A stretch of DNA of 64,000 nt from Methylocaldum szegediense (GCF_949769195.1 NZ_OX458333.1:310001-374000); one strand, 5' to 3'; positions 34,814 to 44,774 are shown, counted from the stretch's first letter. Notes: generated from the letters alone by a model not told the origin. A program made the numbers and translations.

Positions 34814-35875
34814 ATGAACGCCGATCTCAGCGAGAGTCTCCGTCAAGCCGTATCGGATGCGGGAAACTTAGGAACACCGCTCATGATCGTCGGCAGCGGA
34901 AGCAAAGCGTTTTATGGCAGGAAAGCCGCAGGAAACTTTCTGGAAGTCGCTGGCCATGCCGGTATCCTGCGCTACGAGCCGACCGAATTGGTGATCACAG
35001 CACGCTGCGGGACGCGGTTGTCCGATATCGAATCCGCTTTGGCCGAGTGCGGCCAGATGCTACCGTTCGAACCACCTTACTTTGGCCAGGACGCCACGCT
35101 CGGAGGTACGCTGGCCTGCGGATTTTCCGGGCCGCGTCGGCCATTCGCGGGTTCGGCTCGCGATTGCATGCTGGGTTGCAGGATTCTGAACGGCAAAGGC
35201 GAGGTGTTGTCGTTCGGCGGAGAAGTGATGAAGAACGTCGCCGGCTTCGACGTATCCAGACTGATGGTCGGCGCCATGGGCACGTTGGGCGTAATTCTGG
35301 AAGCATCGCTCAAAGTGTGCCCCAAGCCCGAGCATGAGTTAACCGTTTGTTTCGAAAGCAGTGTCGAACACGCTCTGAGCGCAATGAACCGATGGTGCTC
35401 GGAGCCGTGGCCTTTGTCCGGGCTCGCCTATGATGGCAACCGAATCTACATCCGTCTGTCGGGCTCGGAGCGAGCCGTCGATGCCGTATACCGAAAATTC
35501 GGAGGAGAGATTCTCGAGGACGGCAATGCATTCTGGGAGGACTTGCGCGAGCAACGCCATGAGTTCTTCCGTGCGGATGGCAATCTCTGGCGGATATCCT
35601 TGGCACCGGCCACTCCTGTCTTGGATGTGCCCGGAGACTGGTTCTACGACTGGGGCGGAGCGTTGCGCTGGCTGAAAACCGATGCGCCCGCCGAGGCTGT
35701 TTTCCGGGCGGCCGAAGCGGCCGGCGGGCATGCCACGTTATTTCGAGGTGATTCCGGCGATGGACGGGTATTTCAGCCTTTGAGCGAAGGATTGAAATGC
35801 TTGCACGCGAATCTGAAGAAGGCATTCGATCCTAATGGTTTGTTCAACCCGGGGCGGTTTTACGAGAATTTCTAA
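34814..35875 (+). CDS. glcE: Glycolate oxidase subunit GlcE
   Basis: GlcE is the second FAD-domain subunit of the membrane-associated glycolate oxidase. The 353-residue protein shows the PCMH FAD fold (LMIVGSGSKAFYG; DATLGGTLACGFSGPRRP; VMKNVAGFDVSRLMVGAMG) and ends with FDPNGLFNPGRFYENF. It abuts glcD with no gap and overlaps glcF by one base (TAATG), so the three subunits are translationally coupled. Confidence 0.95.
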   Translation: MNADLSESLRQAVSDAGNLGTPLMIVGSGSKAFYGRKAAGNFLEVAGHAGILRYEPTELVITARCGTRLSDIESALAECGQMLPFEPPYFGQDATLGGTLACGFSGPRRPFAGSARDCMLGCRILNGKGEVLSFGGEVMKNVAGFDVSRLMVGAMGTLGVILEASLKVCPKPEHELTVCFESSVEHALSAMNRWCSEPWPLSGLAYDGNRIYIRLSGSERAVDAVYRKFGGEILEDGNAFWEDLREQRHEFFRADGNLWRISLAPATPVLDVPGDWFYDWGGALRWLKTDAPAEAVFRAAEAAGGHATLFRGDSGDGRVFQPLSEGLKCLHANLKKAFDPNGLFNPGRFYENF

Positions 35876-37113
35876 TGCAGACCCAGCTTGCCGATTTCGT
35901 CAAAGATACGCCCGAAGGTCGAGAGGCCGATGCGATCCTTAGAAAATGCGTGCATTGCGGCTTCTGTACCGCCACTTGTCCGACATATCGGCTCTTGGGG
36001 GACGAATTAGACGGCCCACGCGGGCGGATCTATCTGTTGAAACAGATGCTGGAAGGGCAGAAGGTCACGACGCGGACGCAGTTACACCTGGACCGTTGCC
36101 TAAGCTGCCGAGCCTGCGAAACGACCTGTCCGTCGGGTGTCCGCTACGGCAGGCTGGCCGATATCGGCCGTGACCTGTTGGAAAGAAAGGTCCAGCGTCC
36201 CTGGCTGCAGCGCTTGCAGCGGCTAGCTCTGCGCAAGCTGCTGCCTTACCCCAGGCGCTTCGCAACAATTTTGACGTTGGCTCGATTGATCCGGCCCATG
36301 CTTCCCGCGGCCTTACGCGCCAAGATACCGCCCAAGGTCTCAGCCCCGCAATGGCCAGCCGCGAGACACACTCGTCGGGTTTTGATGCTGAAAGGGTGCG
36401 TACAGCCTGCCATGGCACCGGCCATCGACGCTGCTGCCGCGAACGTTCTGGATCGCCTCGGTATCAGCGCGGTTCGCGTCGACGGCAGCGGTTGCTGCGG
36501 CGCGCTGAGTTACCACCTTGCGGCGCACGAGGAAGGCAAGGCGTTCATGCGCCGGAACATTGACGCCTTATGGCCGCACATCGAACAAGGGGCGGAAGCG
36601 ATCGTCAGTACCGCTAGCGGCTGCGGGCTGATGCTTAAGGAGTACGCCGATGTGCTCAAGTACGATTCCGTTTACGCTGAGAAGGCCGAGCGCGTCTCCG
36701 CGCTGACGAGAGACATCGGCGAGATTCTGGCTGGGGAGGACTTGTCGTCGCTTCGGAGTTCACCTGTCGGAAGAATCGCGTTCCATTCGCCCTGTACCCT
36801 TCAGCACGGCCAGAAACTGAACGGACTGGTCGAACGCCTGCTGTCGGACTTGGGATTCGAACTGACACCCGTCGATCAGCCGCATCTCTGCTGTGGTTCG
36901 GCCGGAACCTACTCGTTGCTGCAGCCCGAGCTTTCCCAAAAGCTTCTGGCTGACAAAATCCGGGCTCTCGAACAAGGCCGTCCGGAATGCATTGCGACCG
37001 CGAATATCGGTTGTTGGGCCCATCTGCGCTCCAGTGCCACGGTACCCGTGCATCACTGGATCGAATTGCTTTACCTGTTGTTGGAAGGCCGTCATGCCAA
37101 ATCAGCCCCTTGA
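35875..37113 (+). CDS. glcF: Glycolate oxidase iron-sulfur subunit GlcF
   Basis: GlcF passes electrons from the flavin subunits to the quinone pool. The 412-residue protein has two 4Fe-4S motifs (CVHCGFCTATCP and CLSCRACETTCP) and two CCG cysteine-rich domains (GSGCCGALSYHL and PHLCCGSAGTYSLLQ). Length and order match E. coli GlcF. It ends the glcDEF operon; the next gene starts 98 bases on. No GlcC-type regulator is adjacent. Confidence 0.95.
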   Translation: MQTQLADFVKDTPEGREADAILRKCVHCGFCTATCPTYRLLGDELDGPRGRIYLLKQMLEGQKVTTRTQLHLDRCLSCRACETTCPSGVRYGRLADIGRDLLERKVQRPWLQRLQRLALRKLLPYPRRFATILTLARLIRPMLPAALRAKIPPKVSAPQWPAARHTRRVLMLKGCVQPAMAPAIDAAAANVLDRLGISAVRVDGSGCCGALSYHLAAHEEGKAFMRRNIDALWPHIEQGAEAIVSTASGCGLMLKEYADVLKYDSVYAEKAERVSALTRDIGEILAGEDLSSLRSSPVGRIAFHSPCTLQHGQKLNGLVERLLSDLGFELTPVDQPHLCCGSAGTYSLLQPELSQKLLADKIRALEQGRPECIATANIGCWAHLRSSATVPVHHWIELLYLLLEGRHAKSAP

Positions 37114-37211
37114 CAAGGTGTATCGTCAGGTGATAAAGGAGTGTTTATGCGAGGAAACGTATTGTTTCCTTGCTGTAGCTGATTGTATCCCAAGCGATTT
37201 GGAGGACGGTC

Positions 37212-37751
37212 ATGAAGCGTTTGTATTACCTCACCGGTAATCTGGACAGTACCGAGCAGATTTCCAACGACATGCACCAAGCCGGCATCACCGACTGGCA
37301 TTTTCATGTCGTCAGCAAGGATGAGGCAGGTCTTTACCGGCGCAATATACACGCTGCGAATCTCATTCAAAAACATGACGTTATCCGATCCGGTGAGCGC
37401 GGGGCGATGATAGGCGGTGTCGTCGGGTTGTTGTTGACGGCTTTTTTGATGGCCACAGAGCCCTTCGGGCCGGATGTCAGCGGTTTTGTTTACGTGGCGG
37501 CCTTTGGTTGCGTCACACTGTTTGGTGCTTGGGTCGGCGGTTTGGCAGGCTTGGCCACGGAGAATCACGCCATAGCACAATTCCACGACGATATTCACGC
37601 GGGGAAGTATTTGATCATGATCGACGTGCGCCGCAATCAGGAAGAGCGCGTTCGCTCGTTGATGGCGGAAAAACATCCGGAGGCAAAATTGATGCGGGTA
37701 GGCTCGACCTTCGTCAATCCGTTCGAGTTTGTGAAAGCGAAACCCGCCTAA
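37212..37751 (+). CDS. Membrane protein, DUF1269-like
   Basis: The 179-residue protein has a soluble N-terminal part (KRLYYLTGNLDSTEQISNDM), two glycine-rich membrane helices at about 60-105 (MIGGVVGLLLTAFLM; GFVYVAAFGCVTLFGAWVGGL) and a soluble C-terminus (HDDIHAGKYLIMIDVRRNQE). This helix hairpin between alpha/beta parts resembles DUF1269-type proteins. Role unknown. GGAGG lies six bases before the ATG, and a strong terminator-like hairpin follows the gene. Confidence 0.7.
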   Translation: MKRLYYLTGNLDSTEQISNDMHQAGITDWHFHVVSKDEAGLYRRNIHAANLIQKHDVIRSGERGAMIGGVVGLLLTAFLMATEPFGPDVSGFVYVAAFGCVTLFGAWVGGLAGLATENHAIAQFHDDIHAGKYLIMIDVRRNQEERVRSLMAEKHPEAKLMRVGSTFVNPFEFVKAKPA

Positions 37752-37820
37752 AATATACCGATCTCCTAAGCTTGGCACTCGGCTTTGGAAAGACGCGAGC
37801 TCGGAGTTGAAACGAACGAT

Positions 37821-37860
37821 CAGTGGCTAAATTTGATAAAATTTAGCCACTGATTCTTTT
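37821..37860 (+). terminator. Perfect 14-bp hairpin before miaB
   Basis: CAGTGGCTAAATTT and AAATTTAGCCACTG are exact inverted copies around a GATA loop, followed by ATTCTTTT. This fits an intrinsic terminator of the preceding gene. Because it ends only 10 bases before the miaB ATG, it could also hide or shape the miaB ribosome site. Confidence 0.7.
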
Positions 37861-37870
37861 TCCAGCCGAG

Positions 37871-39244
37871 ATGAGCCAGAAACTTTTCATTGAGACCATG
37901 GGTTGTCAAATGAATGAGTACGATTCCGCCAAGATGCGCGACGTACTCCACGCTTCCCATGGATTCGAGCTGACCAACAACCCTGAAGAAGCTGACGTCC
38001 TCTTGTTGAATACCTGTTCAGTGCGGGAAAAAGCGCAAGAAAAGGTTTTTTCCGAATTGGGACGTTGGCGCTCCCTGAAGAATAAGAAACCCGGGGTAGT
38101 CATTGGCGTCGGCGGCTGTGTTGCCAGTCAGGAAGGGGAGGCCCTACAGCGGCGTGCTCCCTATGTGGACATGGTTTTTGGCCCGCAAACCCTGCATAGG
38201 CTGCCGGAACTGCTGGACCGGGTGAAAACCGAACGAACACCGGCTATCGACGTATCCTTCCCGGAGATCGAAAAGTTCGACGCGCTTCCGGAACCACGCG
38301 CGGAAGGGCCAAAGGCGTATGTGTCGATCATGGAAGGTTGCAGTAAATATTGTACGTTTTGTGTCGTACCTTACACTCGGGGCGAAGAGATCAGCCGTCC
38401 CTTGGACGACGTTATCACGGAAATCGTCGCTTTGGCTGAGCAGGGCGTGCGCGAGGTGGTTTTGTTGGGACAGAACGTCAATGCCTATCGCGGCCTGATG
38501 GTCGACGGAGAAGTCGCTGATTTTGCTTTGCTTTTACATTATGTGGCGGCCATCGACGGGATTGAGCGCATCCGGTTTACGACGTCACATCCGGTAGAGT
38601 TTACGGATAGTTTGATCGAAGCTTACGCAGAGATTCCGAAACTGGCAGACCATTTGCATCTTCCCGTACAGAGCGGTAGCAATCGGGTTTTGAGCTTGAT
38701 GAAGCGCGGCCATACCCGCGAAGAGTACATCGACAAGATCGAGCGGCTGCGGCAGGTCCGGCCTAATTTAAGTCTGTCGTCGGATTTTATCGTCGGCTTT
38801 CCCGGCGAAACCGACCAGGACTTCGAGGAGACCATGGACTTGATCGAAACTTTGGGTTTTGATCATTCTTATAGTTTCATTTACAGTCCCCGTCCCGGCA
38901 CGCCGGCTGCAGAAATGAAAGATGATGTGCCCATAAGCGTAAAAAAGGAGCGCTTGGCCCGGTTGCAGGCAAAAATCAACGATATGTCGGCGAAAATTTC
39001 CCGCAGCATGGTCAATACCGTGCAGCGCATATTGGTCGAGGGCGTTTCGAAAAAGGATTACGCTCAACTGAGCGGACGCACCGAAAACAACCGCGTGGTG
39101 AATTTCTCGGGTCCGTCACGACTCATCGGGCAGTTTTTGGATGTCCTCATCGTTGAAGCGCTGCCAAACTCGCTCCGGGGCAGATGGGTCAATACCTCGA
39201 CTTCCGATTTTTCAACCCACGAGACCAGCAGGCTCACCGTATAA
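37871..39244 (+). CDS. miaB: tRNA-2-methylthio-N6-isopentenyladenosine synthase MiaB
   Basis: MiaB adds the methylthio group at A37 of tRNAs reading codons that start with U. The 457-residue protein has the N-terminal UPF0004 domain with Cys in [24 protein letters not shown] and [10 protein letters not shown]. The radical-SAM motif is [15 protein letters not shown] (CxxxCxxC), and a TRAM domain ends the protein. It starts the block with ybeZ, ybeY, corC and lnt, the same order as in E. coli, and is probably co-transcribed. Confidence 0.95.
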   Translation: MSQKLFIETMGCQMNEYDSAKMRDVLHASHGFELTNNPEEADVLLLNTCSVREKAQEKVFSELGRWRSLKNKKPGVVIGVGGCVASQEGEALQRRAPYVDMVFGPQTLHRLPELLDRVKTERTPAIDVSFPEIEKFDALPEPRAEGPKAYVSIMEGCSKYCTFCVVPYTRGEEISRPLDDVITEIVALAEQGVREVVLLGQNVNAYRGLMVDGEVADFALLLHYVAAIDGIERIRFTTSHPVEFTDSLIEAYAEIPKLADHLHLPVQSGSNRVLSLMKRGHTREEYIDKIERLRQVRPNLSLSSDFIVGFPGETDQDFEETMDLIETLGFDHSYSFIYSPRPGTPAAEMKDDVPISVKKERLARLQAKINDMSAKISRSMVNTVQRILVEGVSKKDYAQLSGRTENNRVVNFSGPSRLIGQFLDVLIVEALPNSLRGRWVNTSTSDFSTHETSRLTV

Positions 39245-39245
39245 C

Positions 39246-40235
39246 TTGCTTAATCATCTGAACTCCTTGCACCTTACCCTAGAACCCGCAGACAACGAGC
39301 GGCTGGCTAGCTTGTGCGGCCAATTCGATGAACATCTTCGGCAAATCGAAAGACGCCTGGGCGTAGAGATCGCCAACTGCGGCAATCATTTCGAAATCAT
39401 AGGCTCCGGCAAACCCGTTGAGGCTGCGTACAAAGTACTGCAAAGCCTGTTCGACGCAACCTCGCGTGAGGTGGTGACGCCGGAGCACGTTCACTTGTCA
39501 CTACAGGATGCCAATATCGCCGCCATGCTGGAAAGTAGCGGCGATGAGGTCGAACCGCTCGTGATCCGCACCAAGCGTGGTGCGATTAAGCCGAGAGGCA
39601 CGAATCAACAGCGCTATCTCAAGAGCATCCAAAGCCACGATATCAATTTCGGCGTCGGTCCGGCCGGGACCGGCAAGACCTACCTGGCCGTGGCATGTGC
39701 CGTCGCGGCGCTCGAACGGGAAGAAGTGAGGCGCCTGATTCTCGCGCGTCCAGCCGTCGAAGCCGGCGAAAAACTGGGCTTCTTGCCGGGCGACATGGCT
39801 CAGAAAGTGGATCCTTATTTACGACCTCTGTACGACGCTCTGTATGAAATGCTGGGCTTCGAGCGGGTCGCGAAGCTCATAGAGCGCAACGTGATCGAAG
39901 TGGCGCCGCTCGCCTTCATGCGAGGCCGTACCTTGAACGATTCGTTCATCATCCTGGACGAGGCGCAAAACACGACCGTCGAGCAGATCAAGATGTTTTT
40001 GACCCGGGTGGGCTTCGGCTCCAAGGCCGTGATCACCGGCGATATCACTCAGGTCGACCTGCCGCGCAACAAGGAATCGGGGCTCAGGCACGTACTAGAG
40101 GTGTTGCGCGACGTCGAAGGCATCAGTTTTACCTTCTTCACCTCGCAGGACGTCGTGCGCCATCCCTTGGTGCAGCGTATCGTCGCCGCTTACGAGGCTT
40201 ACGAACGAGCGCAAGTGGCCGACCGATCAGCATGA
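39246..40235 (+). CDS. ybeZ: PhoH-like ATPase YbeZ
   Basis: YbeZ is a PhoH-family P-loop ATPase thought to work with the RNase YbeY. The KH-like N-terminal part (LEPADNERLASLCG) is followed by the PhoH domain: Walker A GPAGTGKTYLAVACA, Walker B SFIILDEAQNTT. The start is uncertain. Homology begins near HLTLEPADN, and no ATG lies between the miaB stop and this point; TTG 39246 or 39267 is possible, or ATG 39141 with about 100 bases of overlap with miaB. The stop overlaps the ybeY ATG. Confidence 0.9.
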   Translation: MLNHLNSLHLTLEPADNERLASLCGQFDEHLRQIERRLGVEIANCGNHFEIIGSGKPVEAAYKVLQSLFDATSREVVTPEHVHLSLQDANIAAMLESSGDEVEPLVIRTKRGAIKPRGTNQQRYLKSIQSHDINFGVGPAGTGKTYLAVACAVAALEREEVRRLILARPAVEAGEKLGFLPGDMAQKVDPYLRPLYDALYEMLGFERVAKLIERNVIEVAPLAFMRGRTLNDSFIILDEAQNTTVEQIKMFLTRVGFGSKAVITGDITQVDLPRNKESGLRHVLEVLRDVEGISFTFFTSQDVVRHPLVQRIVAAYEAYERAQVADRSA

Positions 40236-40687
40236 TCCACGTTGAAGTTCAACGCGCCACGGAACGGCAGTGGGTGCCGGAAGACGGAAAATTTCTGCGA
40301 TGGGCGAGCGCCGCGGCGAAACGGGATGAAGCAGAGCTAGTCATACGGATTGTAGACGAGACGGAAAGCGCTCAATTGAACGAATATTACCGGCACAAAG
40401 CCGGGCCGACGAACGTTCTCAGCTTCCCTTTCGAAGTGCCGGAAGGCATTCCCACTCAGGTGTTGGGCGATCTTGTCATCTGCGCCGCCGTCGTCGAGCG
40501 CGAAGCGCACGAGCAAGGCAAAAGTCTCGAGGCGCACTGGGCTCACATGGTGGTGCACGGCATGCTGCACCTACAGGGTTATGATCACGTCTCTGAAACC
40601 GATGCCGCTGTTATGGAAGCGGAAGAGATCGCCATTCTCAAGAGCTTAGGCTTTCCCAATCCCTACGAGGAGATCATGACGTCATGA
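40232..40687 (+). CDS. ybeY: Endoribonuclease YbeY
   Basis: YbeY is a zinc-dependent single-strand RNase needed for 16S rRNA 3' maturation and late ribosome quality control. The 151-residue protein has the metal motif HMVVHGMLHLQGYDH (three His) and the family string GPTNVLSFPFEVPEG. Start and stop both overlap neighbours by four bases (ATGA with ybeZ and with corC), so expression is coupled. Confidence 0.95.
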   Translation: MIHVEVQRATERQWVPEDGKFLRWASAAAKRDEAELVIRIVDETESAQLNEYYRHKAGPTNVLSFPFEVPEGIPTQVLGDLVICAAVVEREAHEQGKSLEAHWAHMVVHGMLHLQGYDHVSETDAAVMEAEEIAILKSLGFPNPYEEIMTS

Positions 40688-41553
40688 ACGAGGAGCAAAC
40701 GGGCGAGCATCGAAGTTGGCTCGAACGAATAGGCCTTTTCTTCACTGGCGAGCCCGAGGATCGTGAGGATTTGATGGAATTGTTGCGCGCTGCGCAGAAA
40801 CGGAATTTGATCGAAGCGGAAGCGCTTTCGATGATCGAAGGGGTTATGCAGGTATCGGAACTCAAAGTCCGAGACATCATGATCCCGAGAGCCCAGATGG
40901 TGGTGGTTTCGCAGGATGCGGAACTGGAGAGCGTATTCCCATTGGTGGCCGAGTCGGCCCACTCCCGTTATCCCGTCATCGGAGAAGACCGCACCGAGGT
41001 GGTCGGCATTCTCCTGGTGAAGGACCTCCTGATTCACAGCCTCCAGGACAAGACCAAGCTGGTCAAGGAAATCATGAGACCTGCCCAGTTCGTTCCCGAG
41101 AGCAAACGTCTCAACGTGCTGCTCAAGGAATTCCGAACGACTCGCAGTCACATGGCGATCGTCGTGGACGAATACGGCGCCGCGGCCGGTTTGGTGACCA
41201 TCGAAGACATTCTGGAGCAGATCGTCGGCGAGATCGAGGACGAGCACGATTTCGGGGAAGAGGAATACATCTTCCGGAAGAACGACCGCGAATACACGCT
41301 CAAAGCGCTGACACCGATCGACGAGTTCAACGATTATTTTTATGCCGATTTCAGCGACGAAGAATTCGATACCATAGGGGGGCTGATCGTTCACCAACTC
41401 GGGCATGTGCCCAAGAAGGGCGAGAAGGTGGATATCGATCGCTTCCGATTCATCGTCTTGCGGGCGGATAGCCGCCGCGTACACCTGCTGAAACTGATTC
41501 TTCTGCCGCAGTCGGAAAGCTCCTCTGAGAGCGCCAGCGCTCGCATGGATTAA
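40684..41553 (+). CDS. corC: CorC (YbeX) CBS-domain protein
   Basis: The 289-residue protein has two CBS domains (about 70-190; VRDIMIPRAQMVVVSQD and VVDEYGAAAGLVTIEDILEQIVGE) and a C-terminal CorC/HlyC transporter-associated domain. It lacks the DUF21 membrane part of the longer CorC relatives. E. coli YbeX/CorC has been linked to magnesium/cobalt handling and recently to ribosome maturation. Overlap with ybeY supports a shared mRNA. Confidence 0.93.
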   Translation: MNEEQTGEHRSWLERIGLFFTGEPEDREDLMELLRAAQKRNLIEAEALSMIEGVMQVSELKVRDIMIPRAQMVVVSQDAELESVFPLVAESAHSRYPVIGEDRTEVVGILLVKDLLIHSLQDKTKLVKEIMRPAQFVPESKRLNVLLKEFRTTRSHMAIVVDEYGAAAGLVTIEDILEQIVGEIEDEHDFGEEEYIFRKNDREYTLKALTPIDEFNDYFYADFSDEEFDTIGGLIVHQLGHVPKKGEKVDIDRFRFIVLRADSRRVHLLKLILLPQSESSSESASARMD

Positions 41554-41567
41554 CAAGCCCCTCTATC

Positions 41568-43049
41568 GTGTTTCACGACATTTTGGCTTTGCTCGGCGGT
41601 TTATTGCTGCCGCTGGCCTTCGCTCCGTTCGACTATGCCGTTCTTGCCGTCGTCGGCCTGCTTTTCCTGTTCTCGAGTTGGCGGGACGCTTCATCGGGCC
41701 GGGCGTTTTTGCGCGGTTACCTGTTCGGATTAGGGCAATTCGGCCTCGGTGTTTCCTGGGTCTACGTCAGCATGCACGACTACGGCGGCGCCAGCGTCCC
41801 GGCCGCCGCCGCGCTGACCTTTCTTCTTACCGCATTTCTAGCGCTTTACCCCGCGCTGGCGGGTTGGCTCTCACGCCGATTGTTCGACGGAAGCCGAAGT
41901 TTCCAATTGTTGGTTGCCTTTCCGACAATCTGGGTTTTGGTTGAGTGGTTCCGTGGCTGGTTCCTGACCGGATTTCCGTGGCTGCAGATCGGCTACAGCC
42001 AAACCGATACCCCTTTGTCCGGCTACGGGCCCGTGTTCGGAGTATACGGCATAAGCTGGGTATTGGCCTTTGTGGCTGGGGCAATCTTGGCGACCGTTCA
42101 GCCGGCGCGTAAACCGAGAACGATCGCTGCCGCCGCAATCGTCGTCGTGCTCGGCTTGGGTCAGGCGTTGAGCGGCGTTTCTTGGACGCAGCCGGCGGGG
42201 GATCCGTTCAAGGTGACCCTGCTTCAAGGTAACGTGCCTCAACACATGAAATGGCAGCCGGAATTCCAACGGGCGACGCTGGACATGTACGCCGAGATGA
42301 CGCGGCGATCCTGGGATTCGCGGCTAATCGTGTGGCCGGAAACCGCGGTTCCGGCTTTTTATCACCAGGTTAAGGACACCTATCTTGCCGACCTAGAGGC
42401 GGAGGCGAAGGCGCAGGGGACCGATCTCCTGATCGGTGTGCCTTATTACGATCTAACGCAAGATCGTTATTTCAACGCGGTTGTTTCGCTGGGAGAATCC
42501 GCTGGAGTCTATTTCAAACGACACTTGGTTCCTTTCGGGGAGTATCTACCGCTCCGCCCCGTGCTGGGCTTTGTACTGGATATTCTGGAAATACCCTTGT
42601 CGGATTTCGCCAGCGGAGACGGCAGCCAGACGGCACTGGTCGCTGCGGGCTACCCGCTGGCAGCTTCGATCTGTTACGAAGACATCTTTGGACAGGAATC
42701 CCTGGCCGCTTTGCCGGAGGCTGCCTATCTCGTGAACGTCACCAACGATGCTTGGTTCGGCGACTCGATCGCACCTTATCAGCATGCACAGATGGCCCGG
42801 ATGAGGGCGCTCGAAACCGGGCGCTACATGCTGCGCGCCACCAACACCGGCGTCACGGCGATCATCAACCCGAAGGGTAAAATCGACGTGGCTGCGCCCT
42901 TGTTTCAGCGTACCCAAGTGAGTGGAACGATCACGCCTTTTGCAGGCAGCACGCCTTATACCCTGTGGGGAGACTGGCCGGTGGTAGTTGGTCTCGGAGC
43001 GGTTTTGAGTTTTGCTGCGTGGTGGCGTCGGCGTGAAGGACGAGGGTAG
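41568..43049 (+). CDS. lnt: Apolipoprotein N-acyltransferase Lnt
   Basis: Lnt adds the third acyl chain to lipoproteins at the inner membrane. The 493-residue protein begins at GTG 41568. The N-terminal ~200 residues hold the membrane helices and the rest is a nitrilase-like domain with the catalytic triad: Glu in VWPETAVPAF (about 257), Lys in FKRHLVPFGEYLP (about 318) and Cys in ASICYEDIFGQ (about 368). It ends the miaB-lnt block. It is also needed for the lipoproteins predicted elsewhere in this window. Confidence 0.95.
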   Translation: MFHDILALLGGLLLPLAFAPFDYAVLAVVGLLFLFSSWRDASSGRAFLRGYLFGLGQFGLGVSWVYVSMHDYGGASVPAAAALTFLLTAFLALYPALAGWLSRRLFDGSRSFQLLVAFPTIWVLVEWFRGWFLTGFPWLQIGYSQTDTPLSGYGPVFGVYGISWVLAFVAGAILATVQPARKPRTIAAAAIVVVLGLGQALSGVSWTQPAGDPFKVTLLQGNVPQHMKWQPEFQRATLDMYAEMTRRSWDSRLIVWPETAVPAFYHQVKDTYLADLEAEAKAQGTDLLIGVPYYDLTQDRYFNAVVSLGESAGVYFKRHLVPFGEYLPLRPVLGFVLDILEIPLSDFASGDGSQTALVAAGYPLAASICYEDIFGQESLAALPEAAYLVNVTNDAWFGDSIAPYQHAQMARMRALETGRYMLRATNTGVTAIINPKGKIDVAAPLFQRTQVSGTITPFAGSTPYTLWGDWPVVVGLGAVLSFAAWWRRREGRG

Positions 43050-43566
43050 ATCAGGAACCCTCTTCCGCCTGCAAATCGGGGATAGCCTTGACGGAAGCTG
43101 CAATTGAGTCGGACGAAATAAGTCTCAAGTGCCTTCTGGAGTATTGTCGAAGGGCTTGTGTGGTTTTAACGGCTTTTCCTCGGGCTACTGTGGGAACAAC
43201 TGGGGCAAAGAGACCTCGACTTGCGTCTGCCATCTTGAATGGACAGACTCGACTGAGTTTTCTCCCACCCGCGCCTCAAGACAGGCTTCACTCGCGGACA
43301 CGACTTCGACTCGCGCGCCTCGCGTTTTCTCTGTATCGCCACAATACGAGCTTCGATCCTTCACGGCGGACATTCGCCAGCTTGACCTGAACCCTAGAAT
43401 CTCAGGACAACTCGTCTTTTCGGCGGGGGCGGGTTAGGGCTTCGCGAGCTAACCCGCCCTGGCTCACTCCGCGAAGCGTTATGCGACCGACTCACGGTCG
43501 AGGCGAGAGTGAGGTCTTACATCCCGCATGCCCGCCTCGCCATGTCTCCCTGTCAAGAGCGCGGTT
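43050..43566. other. Intergenic region after lnt
   Basis: No gene is supported; the plus-strand frame 43088-43390 has no SD or recognisable content. It contains a repeat hairpin at 43428-43458. Confidence 0.4.
43428..43458. repeat. GGCGGGTTAG/CTAACCCGCC hairpin repeat
   Basis: A perfect 10-bp inverted repeat with an 11-base loop containing TTCGCG lies about 110 bases beyond the stop of the minus-strand PEP-CTERM gene. It belongs with the similar units at 44505 and 54155. Confidence 0.65.
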
Positions 43567-44239
43567 TCAGAGAACCTTGACCCGCCTGCGAAGCTGCTGG
43601 TAGCCGAAGCCAAGGGGACCCATCGCGATCAGGGCGAGGGTCGAAGGTTCCGGGACTGTCTGCGCCTGGGCAAGAGCGTAACGATACTGGGCCGTGCCGA
43701 AGCCGGTCGGGTCCGTCGTGGTCAACACGGCCTTGGTGAACACGTCGCCGTCGGTCGCTAACGCGGCAAACAGACGAGCTCCCGCTAACCCCCTCAAATC
43801 GTGGGTGATCGAACCGACGAGGTCGTCCCCGTTGTAGAACTCCAGTGTTATGTTAACGGTGTTGAATACGACTGGCTCTGCCTCGAGGCCGAAGATGGAG
43901 AGGGGTTGGCTGAAGGTGAAAGTGCGAGTCGTTGGGTTCGGCATAGACCATGTTACCAGTGTCCGCGGCGTGCTGCTCTCGGTGTCCGGCGGAAAGCCCC
44001 ACGTCCCCCACCCGCCGTCGGGTACCGTCCGCGCCTGCATCGTGTCGGAAAAGCCGATAATCAGATTCCCGTCGCTGAGGGAGGATATTGCGGCAAAATC
44101 ATCGACAGTAATCGGAATCAGAGTCGTGCTGGATATGTAGTCGGCCGTCGGCTGGCTGATTGGGATCAGACCGGCCTGCGTGATTCCGGATTTCGCGACG
44201 AGGAAACTTGCGACGAGCCAAAAAAAGGCGTATTTTCAT
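43567..44239 (-). pseudogene. PEP-CTERM exported protein, frameshifted in its signal peptide
   Basis: The frame from 43567 upward ends in a classical PEP-CTERM tail (VPEPSTLALIAMGPLGFGY, then RRRVKV). It stays open upstream of its first ATG (44040) through AGLIPISQPTADYISSTT and ITVDDFAAISSLSDG. The true start is ATG 44239, with GAGGAG about 11 bases upstream. It is out of frame by one base in the T7 run (A7 at 44220-44226 on the plus strand). With six T it would read MKIRLFWLVASFLVAKSGIT and continue. The gene would encode about 223 residues. This could be phase variation, a sequencing error or mutation. Confidence 0.75.
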
Positions 44240-44774
44240 TTTTCTTATCTCCTCAAGACCCCATGCTGAACGTTCTACCGCTCACCCCACGATCGCGAGC
44301 GTCGACGCAGTTTCGTCATGAAAGAGTCCCCAAAGAAATTGATTGAAATTGATGTTGCTTTTAAGCAGTTTTCCAATCGGTGGCTGGGCTGGGTTTATTA
44401 AGCAAAATATCTGACAATATTAACAATATCCGTTTAAACAAAAATTTATAACGATTGCTCGATGAGCATCCGGCAGGTTTGTAAAATTTTCTGACAATTC
44501 TTTAGGGTGGGTTAGGCCGCTAGGCCGTAACCGGCCGCGTGCCGCGAAACGGCAGGGTATGCGGAACCACTGTGTCCTACAGGACAGCCTACGTGAGGGT
44601 GTGTCGTTTAAAGTTCGACTTTACTTTCGACACTTTGGGTGGCGCCTAGTGCTCCTGCGTGCTCGACCATTCTCAGGTTACTCGTTACCGCTAAATGCTT
44701 TCCGTATGGTCGGTTAGGCCGTATATGCAAAGCGAAAACGCTTAAGGGGTGTGTACTCCAGCAGATGTCATCCT
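44240..44774. other. AT-rich promoter region and repeat
   Basis: About 44330-44500 is AT-rich and probably holds the promoter of the PEP-CTERM gene. A repeat of the GGTGGGTTAGGCC type lies at 44505. No gene is supported. Confidence 0.35.
44505..44532. repeat. GGTGGGTTAGGCC-type repeat
   Basis: GGGTGGGTTAGGCC is followed by a partial inverted copy (GGCCGTAACC). It shares the GGGTTAG core with units at 43428 and 54155. Confidence 0.5.

Noticed and set aside
43088-43437. Plus-strand frames after lnt
   Set aside because: No SD or domain; two frames overlap in different phases and neither resembles a protein.
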